Origin: Bradyrhizobium diazoefficiens
GTDB lineage: Bacteria > Pseudomonadota > Alphaproteobacteria > Rhizobiales > Xanthobacteraceae
Assembly: GCF_016616425.1 (NCBI RefSeq)
Contig: NZ_CP067101.1
Coordinates: forward strand, 6,138,001 to 6,202,000
Direction: 5' to 3'
DNA length: 64,000 bases
Part shown: positions 7,731 to 17,047 of the stretch, one piece after another
How positions within the stretch are numbered: the stretch's first letter is position 1
How the letters are laid out: every line of letters begins with the position of its first letter
Position numbers and translations under genes: made by a program
The notes under the pieces: generated by a model
The model's input: the letters and a program-made list of their open reading frames with translations, nothing else
The model's database searches: none
Told to the model about the DNA's origin: nothing

Positions 7731-9509
7731 ATGACCTACCGCGCGCCGATCTCTGACATGCTGCTGTCGCTCAACCATGGCGCCGGCCTCAAGGCCGCGG
7801 TGGAAGCCGGCCATTACGGCGATTTCGATGCAGACATCGTGTCCGCCGTGCTGGAGGAAGCCGGCAAATTCGCGACCGACGTGCTGGCGCCGCTCAACAA
7901 GGTCGGCGACGAGCACGGCATCAAGCTCGACGACGGCAAGGTCACGACCGCACCCGGTTGGCCGGATGCCTACAAGCGCTGGACCGAAGGCGGCTGGAAC
8001 GCAGTCTCGGGGCCTGAGGATTTCGGCGGCCAGGGCCTGCCGCTGGCGATCAACGCCGCCTGCACCGAGATCTGGAGCGCCTCCAATGTCGCCTTCGGCC
8101 TCTGTCCATTGCTGACGGCCTCCGCAATGGAGGCGCTGGAGGCGCATGGCAGCGACGAGCTGAAGACGATCTATCTCGAAAAGCTCGTCTCCGGCGAATG
8201 GACCGGCACGATGCAGCTTACCGAGCCACAGGCCGGCTCCGACGTCGGCGCGCTGCGCACCCGCGCCGAGAAGCAGGCGGACGGCACCTATCGCATCAAG
8301 GGGACGAAGATCTTCATCACCTATGGCGAGCACGACATGACCGACAACATCGTGCATTTCGTGCTGGCGCGACTGCCGGACGCGCCAGCCGGCACCAAGG
8401 GGATATCGCTCTTCCTCGTGCCGAAATTCATGGTCAATGCCGACGGCTCGCTCGGCGCGCGCAACGACATCTTTGCGAGCGGCGTCGAGCACAAGCTCGG
8501 CATGCACGCTTCGCCGACCTGCACCATGACCATGGGCGATCATGGCGGCGCGATCGGTTTCCTGATCGGCGAAGAGAACCAGGGCATGCGCTGCATGTTC
8601 ACCATGATGAACCAGGCCCGTCTCGGCGTCGGCCTGGAGGGCGTCGGCGTCGCCGATCGCGCCTATCAGCAGGCGCTGGCCTACGCGCAGGAGCGCAAGC
8701 AGGGCCGCGCCGTCGGCAAGAAGGGCGACGGCTCGGATGCGATCTTCGTGCATCCCGACGTCAAGCGCATGCTGATGCGGATGCGGGCGCAGACGGCGGC
8801 CGCGCGGACCATCTGCTATGCGACCGCGGTCGCTCTCGACGTCTCCCTGCGCGCCAAGGACCCCAAGGTGCGCGCCGATGCCGCCGCGCGCGCGGCACTG
8901 CTGACGCCGATGGCAAAGGGCTATTCCACCGATATCGGCAACGAGGTCGCCTATCTCGGCGTGCAGGTGCATGGCGGCATGGGCTTCATCGAGGAGACCG
9001 GCGCCGCGCAGCATTGTCGCGACGCGCGCATCACCGCGATCTACGAGGGCACCAACGGCATCCAGGCGATCGACCTCGTCACGCGCAAGCTTGCGGCCAA
9101 TGGCGGCGCGTCGGTGTGGGCGCTGCTCGACGAGCTGTCCGCCACGGTCAAGCAGGTCGAAGCCTCGAACGATCCCGCTTTCGGCACCACCGGCGTGAAA
9201 TTGCGCGAGGCGCTGGAGGCGCTGAGGCGCACCAGCAAGTGGTTGTTGGAGCGCGTCACATCAGCGCCGAACGACGCGCTCGCCGGCGCTACGCCGTATT
9301 TGCAGCAGTTCGGCGCGACGCTCGGCGGCTGCATGCTCGCCTCCGAGGCGCTCGCCGCCAAGGCCGACGGCAACACGGAGGCCGCGCGCTACGTCTCCCT
9401 CGCGCGCTTCTTCGCCGAGAACATCACCGTGCAGGCCGGCGCGCTCGAGCGCACCGTGACGGAGAGCGCGGAGTCCGTTGCCACGGCGGGTGCGGTGCTG
9501 CTGGGATAA
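7731..9509 (+). CDS. Acyl-CoA dehydrogenase, long DmdC-like type
   Basis: A 592-residue flavoprotein of the long acyl-CoA dehydrogenase class that includes 3-methylmercaptopropionyl-CoA dehydrogenase (DmdC); it oxidises an acyl-CoA to the enoyl-CoA. The order is N-terminal helical domain, middle beta domain (MQLTEPQAGSDVGALRT, FITYGEHDMTDN), FAD/C-terminal domain (NQARLGVGLEG, VQVHGGMGFIEETGAAQH, IYEGTNGIQAIDL) and the extra C-terminal domain of this class. The ATG at 7731 (MTYRAPISD) matches the family start; a longer frame upstream is discarded. The gene is markedly GC-richer than its neighbours and has open frames on every strand, which looks like a recent arrival from the chromosome. A fragment of a paralogue lies at 56.45 kb. 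The acyl substrate is unknown. Confidence 0.93.
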   Translation: MTYRAPISDMLLSLNHGAGLKAAVEAGHYGDFDADIVSAVLEEAGKFATDVLAPLNKVGDEHGIKLDDGKVTTAPGWPDAYKRWTEGGWNAVSGPEDFGGQGLPLAINAACTEIWSASNVAFGLCPLLTASAMEALEAHGSDELKTIYLEKLVSGEWTGTMQLTEPQAGSDVGALRTRAEKQADGTYRIKGTKIFITYGEHDMTDNIVHFVLARLPDAPAGTKGISLFLVPKFMVNADGSLGARNDIFASGVEHKLGMHASPTCTMTMGDHGGAIGFLIGEENQGMRCMFTMMNQARLGVGLEGVGVADRAYQQALAYAQERKQGRAVGKKGDGSDAIFVHPDVKRMLMRMRAQTAAARTICYATAVALDVSLRAKDPKVRADAAARAALLTPMAKGYSTDIGNEVAYLGVQVHGGMGFIEETGAAQHCRDARITAIYEGTNGIQAIDLVTRKLAANGGASVWALLDELSATVKQVEASNDPAFGTTGVKLREALEALRRTSKWLLERVTSAPNDALAGATPYLQQFGATLGGCMLASEALAAKADGNTEAARYVSLARFFAENITVQAGALERTVTESAESVATAGAVLLG

Positions 9510-9910
9510 CGAATGACCGCTCGAATCTCACAGAGGCATCTGTATGAATCGAGCGCAAACTGAAACGCTAGAGACAGGCACACTTTCTTTGGCACCTGCG
9601 GGGTTAACCTGCCAAGATGCCCGATCTGAACAGTAGAATTCCCTGTTGGTGATCAGGTTGTCATATGGCCCGTGATCCGAACAGCGGTTTGAAGTCAGAG
9701 ATGGTGAGCAAGATCAACGCCGTCACCTTGAGGTTTTCCTCGCGAAGCTGCAATAGGGCAACCCGAGAGAAAGCAGTCAATGGTGAAGGGAAAAGAAGAC
9801 ATTTACGCTCTGGTTTCGGAGCCAGACGCATCAACAGCTTCAATGATCGCGCTATCATCAAAACGGACTTCCCGCCCGTCGTGATGCCGAGAGCACCGAA
9901 CCGTGCCAAG
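9510..9910. other. Gene-poor stretch
   Basis: Overlapping short frames on both strands lack recognisable motifs; no gene is supported. Confidence 0.35.
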
Positions 9911-10249
9911 CTACTTGGCCCAAGGGTGTCCCTCGCCTCTGGACAGCCTGGGCCGCGCCGCGGTGTCCATCCACAATTTCGAGACCTCCGCCCCGACCTC
10001 CAGCCAACACGAAGCGGCAGTCAGCAAAGCCGTAAGACCAAGAGGAGCGAGAGTTTCCGTATCGAGTGGCGAATCCGCAGACCCTGCAGAGAACGGCACG
10101 AATGAGTTATGCCGCCGATAGCAATCATACCCACAAAACCCTCTGCGCGTTGCTACATCTCGCACGTAGCCTGGACCAAGGGACCGAGAGCACACGGGAC
10201 ACGTTCGATCTCGGCGCGGAGTCCTTTGATTTACGACTATGAATTTCAT
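9911..10249 (-). CDS. Small Cys-pair protein, unknown (copy 1)
   Basis: A 112-residue protein starting MKFIVVNQRTPRRDRTCPVC. CPVC near residue 17 and a CGYDC cluster near residue 38 could bind one zinc ion (two Cys pairs about 18 residues apart). The RRDRTCPVCSRSLGPGYVRD and YDCYRRHN segments recur in the paralogue at 58.7-58.9 kb, which is frameshifted. Conservation of these two blocks argues for a real family. The C-terminal half is Leu/Ala-rich. It follows the other Cys-rich gene (10399-10614) in the same direction. Its function is unknown; a nucleic-acid-binding or small zinc adaptor role would be a guess. Confidence 0.6.
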   Translation of the reverse strand: MKFIVVNQRTPRRDRTCPVCSRSLGPGYVRDVATRRGFCGYDCYRRHNSFVPFSAGSADSPLDTETLAPLGLTALLTAASCWLEVGAEVSKLWMDTAARPRLSRGEGHPWAK

Positions 10250-10398
10250 GGGGCAGACTCAGTTGCATGCCTACTCCGCCAAAGACCATGTTGCGGAACA
10301 GCGCGGGTTGCTTCGCCTCTTGGTTCTACGGATCAAGCTCGTTGCAACCGACTCTGAACGCCTCCGAAAGAGCTTGAGGCGCACTACTTCAAGGCGCT

Positions 10399-10614
10399 TC
10401 ATCTCTGTGCCTGCCGTTCGCTGACATGTACCAATCCGCGCGCAACACGAAGCCATTGATGATCGGCCTTTCGGCGCGCATTGAATCGGTCGACGCATTT
10501 TCGGGAGCAAAGCGCTGTCCGCCACCAGTAGTAACGGATCAGGCCAAACTTTCCGCCGCATACCGCGCAGGACTTTACCGAGCCGCTGTGCGAACTATGA
10601 GAGCTGCTTCGCAT
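10399..10614 (-). CDS. Small zinc-ribbon-like protein, unknown (copy 1)
   Basis: A 71-residue protein with a Ser/His-rich start, then KSCAVCGGKFGLIRYYWW and CSRKCVDRFNARR. The two Cys pairs (CAVC, CSRKC) are 17-20 residues apart, as in a treble-clef or FCS-type finger, and are followed by a basic helix. The paralogue at 59.11-59.27 kb keeps CVVCGGKCGLIRCYWWRTALCSKK before a frameshift. It is upstream of the 9911-10249 gene. No known family name can be given. Confidence 0.6.
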   Translation of the reverse strand: MRSSSHSSHSGSVKSCAVCGGKFGLIRYYWWRTALCSRKCVDRFNARRKADHQWLRVARGLVHVSERQAQR

Positions 10615-10940
10615 TCTCGCCTCCTCTGAGCATTGCGTGCTTCGTCTCCGCCTGTTCTTCTGCGTGGCGAGTGCCCCGGATGAGCCGAAGGTAACGCTCC
10701 GATGCGGAGCTCCGTGGCGCCCGTTGCTCCGCGCGCCAGGTTCACACAGGGAACCGCGGTGGCGGCACGCGTTGGGGCGCTGCGCGATTTCCTACGCTAA
10801 AATCGCGTTGACAGTTTCGTCGAGACCGCCACTTCGATTTCAATGTCGGTGTTGCCTGGCCGGAAGAGCCGAGCTCTGCAAGCATACTTTCAGGTCAATG
10901 AAGAACCTGCACTGCAAGGCGACATTAGTCAAAACGCTTG
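10615..10940. other. Leader-like non-coding stretch
   Basis: No gene is seen between the small Cys-rich gene and the repeated element. The part nearest the element is conserved with 59.30-59.58 kb. Confidence 0.35.
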
Positions 10941-11000
10941 CAGCGTGGCCAAGACCAATCTCGGGAGCATCGATACCAGATCGGAATTGGAACGGCGCTT
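10941..11000 (-). promoter_or_regulatory. Repeated element 1, sigma-54-like core
   Basis: On the reverse strand the core reads TTGGTCTTGGCCACGCT, with GG and GC 12 bp apart as in -24/-12 promoters (TGGCAC-N5-TTGC). The preceding segment (TCTGGTATCGATGC) is shared with the copies at 50.5, 58.45 and 59.6 kb. It faces the small Cys-rich genes. Confidence 0.45.
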
Positions 11001-11103
11001 GCCTGAGGTTTTTCCTGCTGTCCATCTGAGAACACGAGACAACCAGTTGTTGTCCAGATGCGGACTACCAATCTATCAAACCCGATCTTGTCGCGGCCGC
11101 GCC

Positions 11104-11860
11104 TTAGGAGCGCTTCTTCAAACCAGGACGGAAGGATCGAGGATCCCCGGTATGGATGTCATCGAGATCTGCCACCGTCAAGCAATACGGCGGCGTCAGA
11201 TATATCGTATTGCCGAGCGACTGGAGCAGCAGGTTTCGGTTCTTGAATGCTTCGAGTTTCGGCCGCCCTCCGCGGGGTACCCCGCATCGGCGGTTGTTAG
11301 ATCGAGCGCCGTGACGGTACCGGTCCGACAAATGTTTGCAAAATGCTTGTCATGGCGAATTGAACTCATGCGCCCGCCGATGCCACGCGCCGACAATATT
11401 TTGTTCTCGCCAATATCCCGGCTGGATTTTTCAGCGGCGTAGGCCAGTGGATTGGCGGTATATGATACAAGTGAAACAATATATGCGTGCGAATATTTCC
11501 AAGGCGCAATATTCGACGACTCCGTCACCGCGCGTAGAAGAGCGCCGCCCATCAGGCCTTCCGAACAGCAAGCACTATGCGGCCCACAATGGCATGCTGA
11601 CAAGCGTCAACGTCACAGTGAGGCCCCAGTCGGTCAAGAACTCGTCGGCCATGAACAAGACCTTCGAACCTTGTTGCAGAAGCATCAGCAACGCTCGTTA
11701 CTCGACCGAAAACGCGCATCGGCCCGTGTACCATCGGAAGAGAGTCTGGAGGCGCCCAGTTCGTCGAGGCCATCCTCCCGGAAACCCAGTAGAAGTGCAG
11801 CTTCGCGGGCGCAGTCAGCGACATCGCATGGCAGAGGACTGGCACCAAGCGCGCACCACC
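11104..11860 (-). pseudogene. bioA: bioA remnant (adenosylmethionine-8-amino-7-oxononanoate aminotransferase), copy 1
   Basis: Fragments of BioA are spread over several frames on the reverse strand. VLFMADEFLTDWG (11.6 kb) corresponds to the PLP aspartate motif [24 protein letters not shown] (11.44 kb) corresponds to the YTANPIACAAA segment. LLLQSLGNTIYLTPPYCLT (11.2 kb) is the BioA C-terminus. Frameshifts separate the blocks and the PLP-lysine region is missing, so it cannot encode an enzyme. A second bioD-bioA remnant lies at 59.8-60.6 kb. Both may be relics of duplicated bio operons. Confidence 0.8.
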
Positions 11861-12357
11861 GACTAGCCCCACGGCTGCAGCCCCCAACTGTTCTTGGCTG
11901 CGCGAGACGCGAGATGAGGTTCACCCACTTGGGGGCTCGGCTTTGATTGACAAAAAGCTCTGCCGGATTCATTCGACGAGCTCGACTAAATCCACAGCAG
12001 CCCGATCGCGCGCTCGCGCGAAGCATCCGCGACCGCCGACCCAAGGTGTCGGTTACGAACGCCGCAGAGAAGACCGATGACCGAACCATGGTCAAGATTT
12101 CGCAAAGCCGCTTCACCTTCTCGCATGCAGCAAGGCCAGCATTTCTCAAGTTCATATCCATCGGAACAAACTATTCGATCGAAGTGAACCGGCTCCGGCC
12201 CAGCAGGCGTAAGCCTCCCCTCAGAATTGGTAGTAACGCGCGGCTGGACAAGCAGAGCGACGCCGCTGTAGATGCGATCGAGCCAAGGCACCAGGCCAAC
12301 AACGATCGCAGGATCGATCCAGAGCCTCGTGTTGAGCTTGAATCGAGAACTCCGATG
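11861..12357. other. Upstream region of the MmgE/PrpD gene
   Basis: The PrpD reading frame is open back to 11947 but the extra residues have no family similarity, so it is treated as non-coding leader. No clear promoter is identified. Confidence 0.35.
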
Positions 12358-13794
12358 ACAAACAACTTCATTGATATGACTGGCGCTCTTGGTCGATTTG
12401 CCTCGGCCCTCGACTTGGGCGAGGTGCCCGCCAATGTAAAAGCTGAGGCGCAGCGTCTTCTGCTGGACTCGATCGGCTGTATGATCGCTGCAACCCGTAC
12501 GCGCATGGCGCCCATCGCATACGGCTTGGCTGATTTTTTGGGAGGGGGCAACGTCGCTTCAGTGGTCGGTCGCAAACAGCATGCGAGCCTTGCGGGCGCC
12601 TTGTATGCTAACGCCCGTCTCGGAAACTGTATGGACTTGGACGAAACCTTCCCGGTCGGACATCACTTCGGCATGGCAGCTGTGGTTGCCGCTCTCGCGC
12701 TAGCGGAGGAGCGCAACGCCACCGGTTCGCAGTTCTTGCAGGCTGTGATCACGGGATATGAACTGGGCGGCCGCGTGGCGAGCGCATTAGGCTTGCCCAT
12801 GCTCTTCACGGACGGACGGCTGACCGGCTTTCCAACTCTTTACAGTTGCTCCGCTTCGGTCGTATTCGCGGCCGCCGGCGCGGCGATTCAACTGGAGGCG
12901 CAGGACGACACTTTGGCTCGGCAGACGCTTGGTATAGCTGGCTCAAATACTCCGTTGCCGACGACAGGTATGTGGGCCTCTTCGACAATCGATCTGCCGG
13001 ATTGCAAATACGCGGATGCGGGTTGGGCGACCCTTGCCGGCGTGTTCGCGGCGCGGTCAGCTGGGCTTGGTGCGACCGGGTTTTCTTCCATTTTCGACGG
13101 GGATCGCGGTTTGATTAAAATGTCCGGAACGGATCGTTTCGACCCGGATAACCTGGTCGGTGGCCTTGGCTCGCGCTGGATGCTCGCCGACATTACGTAC
13201 AAGCCATGGCCGACGTGCCGTTGGGCCCATCATCCGATCACCGCACTCGTCAAGGCGCTCGACAACAGGAACATCAACGTCGAGCAGATTGAGCAGGTGT
13301 TAATCGGCGCAAACGTGTTCCTATGCACTCCGCGTTTCCGCAATCCTGCACCGCGCACGTTCTGTTCACGACAGTGGAGCATCCCGCATGCTGTTGCAAT
13401 GATTCTGCTTGGAATTCCTGTTGGCCCGGCTTGGTTAGACCCCGCGCAGGATGATGACAAGAACGTCAGGACGTTGAGAGAAAAGGTAAGAATTGAGCAT
13501 TGGGATCCCGCAAACGCATTCGCAACGCACACCGTGCGCGAACAGTGGCGCAATATGCCTGCACGGGTGACGATCGCCCTACGCGACGGCACACGTTTTG
13601 AAGCTGAAACAGAGTTCGCATTGGGCGATCCGTGGACGAGCGATACGGCATACGGTGACGGACGAGCAATCGAAAAGTTTCGTACCGTGAGCGGCCTGTC
13701 AAACGCGCGGGCCGATGAGGTAATCCGGGCCGCACTGAATATCGAAGCGCAACGAGACGTTAAAGCGATCGCGTCGGCGTTGCGTGACGCATAA
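12358..13794 (+). CDS. MmgE/PrpD family protein
   Basis: A 478-residue member of the family of 2-methylcitrate dehydratase PrpD, cis-aconitate decarboxylase and related dehydratases or epimerases. Visible family segments are the N-terminal LLLDSIGCMIAATRTRMAP helix, NARLGNCMDLDET with the usual acidic motif, GHHFGMAAVVAALALAEE, the central TLGIAGSNTP, and YKPWPTCRWAHHPITAL. The Met at 12358 (MTNNFIDMTGALG) fits family N-termini; the frame continues upstream for 137 residues without similarity. It has no prpB or prpC neighbour, so methylcitrate-cycle function is not shown. Iminodisuccinate epimerase-like or other roles are possible. Confidence 0.85.
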   Translation, partial: TNNFIDMTGALGRFASALDLGEVPANVKAEAQRLLLDSIGCMIAATRTRMAPIAYGLADFLGGGNVASVVGRKQHASLAGALYANARLGNCMDLDETFPVGHHFGMAAVVAALALAEERNATGSQFLQAVITGYELGGRVASALGLPMLFTDGRLTGFPTLYSCSASVVFAAAGAAIQLEAQDDTLARQTLGIAGSNTPLPTTGMWASSTIDLPDCKYADAGWATLAGVFAARSAGLGATGFSSIFDGDRGLIKMSGTDRFDPDNLVGGLGSRWMLADITYKPWPTCRWAHHPITALVKALDNRNINVEQIEQVLIGANVFLCTPRFRNPAPRTFCSRQWSIPHAVAMILLGIPVGPAWLDPAQDDDKNVRTLREKVRIEHWDPANAFATHTVREQWRNMPARVTIALRDGTRFEAETEFALGDPWTSDTAYGDGRAIEKFRTVSGLSNARADEVIRAALNIEAQRDVKAIASALRDA

Positions 13795-14127
13795 GAAACG
13801 TCCGTATGGGTGCAAGAATCCAGGCTGCCGATCTCTGGCAGGATCAAATCGATCTCTGGGTGGATGCAATCGCACGAGCTTGTACTGTTATCGGTCAGAA
13901 GCTCGGACACGTCAACAACACCACACCTGGACTCTTGCTCGACCTTGTCAACGCTGAGAGTGGATCGAGCTGGAAAGTGATTTTGGAACCATTGAAGGGT
14001 CACGTCCGTGGTCGGCTCCGACGATCATCCTGGGTCCAAAAATGCGATCTGTGTCTCGTGCTTGCTAAGCGGGCTTGTGTAGCTAGCTCATCAAGGCACG
14101 CAGGCGCACCGATTCCTTGGAATGCAC
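13795..14127. other. Intergenic stretch
   Basis: No gene or clear regulatory signal is seen between two convergent genes. Confidence 0.35.
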
Positions 14128-14709
14128 TCAGAGATCGATGTCAGTCCGGGAGTTCATCAAGTATGAGCGATCAGACTGATCGGGTTCAGGGCGTCGCAAC
14201 CATTGAGCGACATCGGCGATCGTGGCTTCCAAAAGTGCGGCCGATGTTTCAATGCCTATTTCTGCTATCTCCCCCTCGACATAGTGAAGCAAGTCGAGAA
14301 TGCTTAAAAGCTGCTTCTGCCGTTGCGTTCTCGGCACATATTGCCTCTCGTCCTGACCCATGGTCCCTCCCCAGCGGCGCGACTTTTGTAGATCCGACAA
14401 ATCGCCATCTCTCGCTTGAGAAGCTGTCATATGAAGAAGGGAAGGACCGCCGTCGATTGCACTATGATCCACGGATATCAGAAAGATCGGAATATTTTTC
14501 GTCAAGCCATTTTCAAGAAGTCGCTCACAGAGATGCAATACGTCTGGGATCGGCGGCGGAGCAACAAGGATAAGATCTGGCTGATGTTCAACAGCCAACG
14601 ACACAGCGCTGTCGAATTCTGACGTAATCACCTGCATCCTGGGTTGATCGATTGCTTGCTTCAATTCGGTTAAATAAGGTCTCGAAGCTACTACTAAGGC
14701 CATAGGCAT
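14128..14709 (-). CDS. Receiver-like protein of unknown function
   Basis: A 193-residue protein. Residues 1-80 (MALVVASRPYLTELKQAI, SLAVEHQPDLILVAPPP, KNIPIFLISVD) have the beta-alpha repeats of a response-regulator receiver fold; PDLILVAPPP occupies the place of the phosphoacceptor strand, but the acceptor Asp is not obvious. The remainder is a charged linker and a helical segment (LLSILDLLHYVEGEIAEIGIETSAALLEATIADVAQWL). It has no DNA-binding domain or kinase neighbour. It could be a degenerate or phosphate-independent receiver; the assignment rests on pattern only. Confidence 0.5.
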   Translation of the reverse strand: MPMALVVASRPYLTELKQAIDQPRMQVITSEFDSAVSLAVEHQPDLILVAPPPIPDVLHLCERLLENGLTKNIPIFLISVDHSAIDGGPSLLHMTASQARDGDLSDLQKSRRWGGTMGQDERQYVPRTQRQKQLLSILDLLHYVEGEIAEIGIETSAALLEATIADVAQWLRRPEPDQSDRSYLMNSRTDIDL

Positions 14710-15937
14710 GCGAGGCTCCGGTAACAGAGGATACTTGCAGAGATAACGAGATGCCTCGTTGCGGCCCGCTTCGCAGACGCAAAGTTGTCTATCGGACGTC
14801 TCATCTGCCGCATCGACCTTGCATCTGGTTCCTGAGTCTGAGGATTCTCGTCACGGATAGCCCTTTGGAGAGGCCTCCGATCGCCAAAAGTGCATGAACG
14901 GATCGGCAGCACTCGCAGAACGCGCCGGCTCGGTCGCGAACCGCACCGTCACGATGCTGAGGAATACCTCAGAATGGGATGGCAGCCTCCTACCAACTCT
15001 GGTGGAAAGCGCAGGATGATGCCGTGCTTGGCATACTCGCTCAGGTCATCCGAGACGCTATGTGCCGAGGAGAGTTGGTCACGGCAACTTCCGCCGCCGC
15101 TCTTGTTCCAGCGAAGAGTTTCCGTCGTCGGTTTTGCTGCGCGCGACACTGATCTGCATTGAAAACCCAAAGGGTCTGGGAGACTCTTAGATCTGAGGTG
15201 ATCTATCGGTACGGAACGAGGCGGTGCAATTCTGGAATCCTTTTATCAACGCGAACGCTCTCCATGCGGGGCATTATCGAAGCAGTCTTGCAGCTTATCG
15301 ATGCTATCGTGTCTCGCGGCTACCAGGGCAGCACGACATTCCTCTGACGTGTGTTCCACGCCGCGTCGACATGACGGAACAATGCGGCCCGGCGGCTGCC
15401 GGTTTATCGCCAGTGTGATCGCCTGGCGAGACCTCGCGCGCGGCATATCGGCCGTTCCGATGGCCACCGAGGTCGCCACGGATCAATTGAAGCCTTTTCC
15501 AGGGCAAAGTTCTCGATCGAATCTATAAAAACAGTCGGATCGAGGACGTTCAGGATTGCTTGTAACATGAGCTCGAACACTGACCAGCCGTTCTATCTCT
15601 TTCGAACAACAAACGGATATGCCATGAACCGGTGCGATTTGCGCCTAGACTTTCACGGCCGTCGCTTAATGAGCGCAAGTGCCTCGCAGGTTCTGTCGCG
15701 ATGACTATCACAACGACCCACTGCACAGGCGGTGAGCGACCGAACCTCACGCGCGTAGTCGTGCGAGACGATGGCCGCGCCGGTAGCTATAGAAAATGCC
15801 AGGACGACGCCTTTGAGCAATTGTGGCTCAACCGGCTGCAGGCCAAGGTCGACCGCTATGCGAAACTGCGCCGAATAGCTCACGCTGCAGGTGATGATCG
15901 CCTATTGAGATACCGAATAACAGTACGGTCTATTACC
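14710..15937. other. 1.2-kb gene-poor stretch
   Basis: Many short overlapping frames on both strands, none with a recognisable motif or convincing ribosome-binding site. It may contain eroded sequence; nothing is assigned. Confidence 0.4.
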
Positions 15938-17047
15938 TCACTGTGCAAGCACCAGGTCGTCTCTGTGAACGATCGGCTTGAGCTCACAGCCGAGCGACGA
16001 AGGCACAATATTTGACTGAGGCAGCCCTGTAACGCGGCGCAGCTCAGCGCTCGAATAGATTGAAACACCGCGAGCAACTTCGCTGCCATTGAGGTCGCGT
16101 ATGACGACGGCATCACCACGGGCAAAGTTGCCGTTGAATGATGTGACCTGCGGGGCCCAGAGACTTTTACCCAGTCGCAATTGCATCACTGTACCATTCC
16201 CGACAATAAGGGCGCCTGTTGGCCGCAATGCGCTCGCAATCCACTTCTTTCTCGCGACTCTCGCTTCGGTGGAAGGATGAAACCAGGTGCATGGCTTACC
16301 TGCATCAATAGCTGAGAGGGGATGCGCATGGCGGCCGTCCGCAATAATCATCTTGCATCCAGAGGCAAGGGCCATTCGCGCCGCGACGAGCTTGCTTTTC
16401 ATTCCGCCGCAGCTGTAACCAGGCCGCGTACCGCCGGCCATGAGTTCGATTCGTGGGGTCACCTCATACACGTCTCTGATCAAAGCGGCGCTTGCCGATT
16501 CATGGGGATCCGCGGAATAAAGACCGGCCACGTTCGACAGAAGCACCAACGTGTCGCCTCCAACCAGCTGTGCAGCACGCGCAGCGAGACGATCATTGTC
16601 GCCGAAGCTAGCTGCGCTTCTCGCAATAGCGTCGTTTTCGTTGAGCACAGGAATTGTTTGCAAGTTCAGAAGCTTGACCAGGGTCTCCCGAAGGTTGGCC
16701 AGACGCCGCTTCTGCGTCGTATCGTCTGGAGTGAGGAGGATCTGAGCGACCGTCAGCCCATGTCGCGCAAATCTTTCCCTATAAGCTCTGGCAAGTTCAG
16801 CTTGGCCGACTGCAGCCGCGGCTTGCCGATCTGCCGCCGATAGCGCTTTTTCGTGCAAGTTTAGAGCATATCGTCCAATAGCTACAGCGCCGGACGAAAC
16901 AACAGCGACATCCTGATCACGCTCGCGAAGTCGCACGATGTCGTCGGCCAAAGTGTCAAGCCACGCCTCTCTAATTGTGCCGTTGCCCTGCTCGACGATG
17001 AGAGCGGAGCCGATCTTCACGATGATGCGCCGGGCTGAAGCGAGCAT
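15938..17047 (-). CDS. proB: Glutamate 5-kinase ProB with PUA domain
   Basis: A 369-residue enzyme that phosphorylates glutamate in the first step of proline synthesis. The amino-acid kinase domain covers residues 1-255 (RIIVKIGSALIV, VAVVSSGAVAIGRYAL, IPVLNENDAI, FGDNDRLAARAA, LLSNVAGLYSADP, GGMKSKLVAARMA). The PUA domain covers residues 275-365 (RGDAVVIRDLNGSEVARGVSIYSS). The Met at 17047 matches the family start; the frame extends further upstream. Proline genes usually include proA, but none is nearby, so this is an isolated copy, probably an island paralogue of a chromosomal gene. Confidence 0.93.
   Translation of the reverse strand: MLASARRIIVKIGSALIVEQGNGTIREAWLDTLADDIVRLRERDQDVAVVSSGAVAIGRYALNLHEKALSAADRQAAAAVGQAELARAYRERFARHGLTVAQILLTPDDTTQKRRLANLRETLVKLLNLQTIPVLNENDAIARSAASFGDNDRLAARAAQLVGGDTLVLLSNVAGLYSADPHESASAALIRDVYEVTPRIELMAGGTRPGYSCGGMKSKLVAARMALASGCKMIIADGRHAHPLSAIDAGKPCTWFHPSTEARVARKKWIASALRPTGALIVGNGTVMQLRLGKSLWAPQVTSFNGNFARGDAVVIRDLNGSEVARGVSIYSSAELRRVTGLPQSNIVPSSLGCELKPIVHRDDLVLAQ

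Larger units (their letters stand above)
9911..11860. repeat. Segment duplication, copy 1
   Basis: This block carries, in leftward order, a bioA remnant, the GG/GC element (10.95 kb), the CAVCGG-type protein and the CPVC-type protein. The same parts in the same order and orientation recur at 58.6-60.6 kb with many substitutions and indels. Near-identical short blocks include the text around 10.90 kb and 59.54 kb (GAAGAACCTGCACTGCAA). Confidence 0.85.

Noticed and set aside
7650..9014. 454-residue leftward frame and 449-residue shifted frame in the acyl-CoA dehydrogenase
   Set aside because: Shadow frames expected in very GC-rich coding sequence; the sense frame carries all motifs.
11947..12357. 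137-residue N-terminal extension of the PrpD-like protein
   Set aside because: No family similarity and unnatural composition; start moved to 12358.
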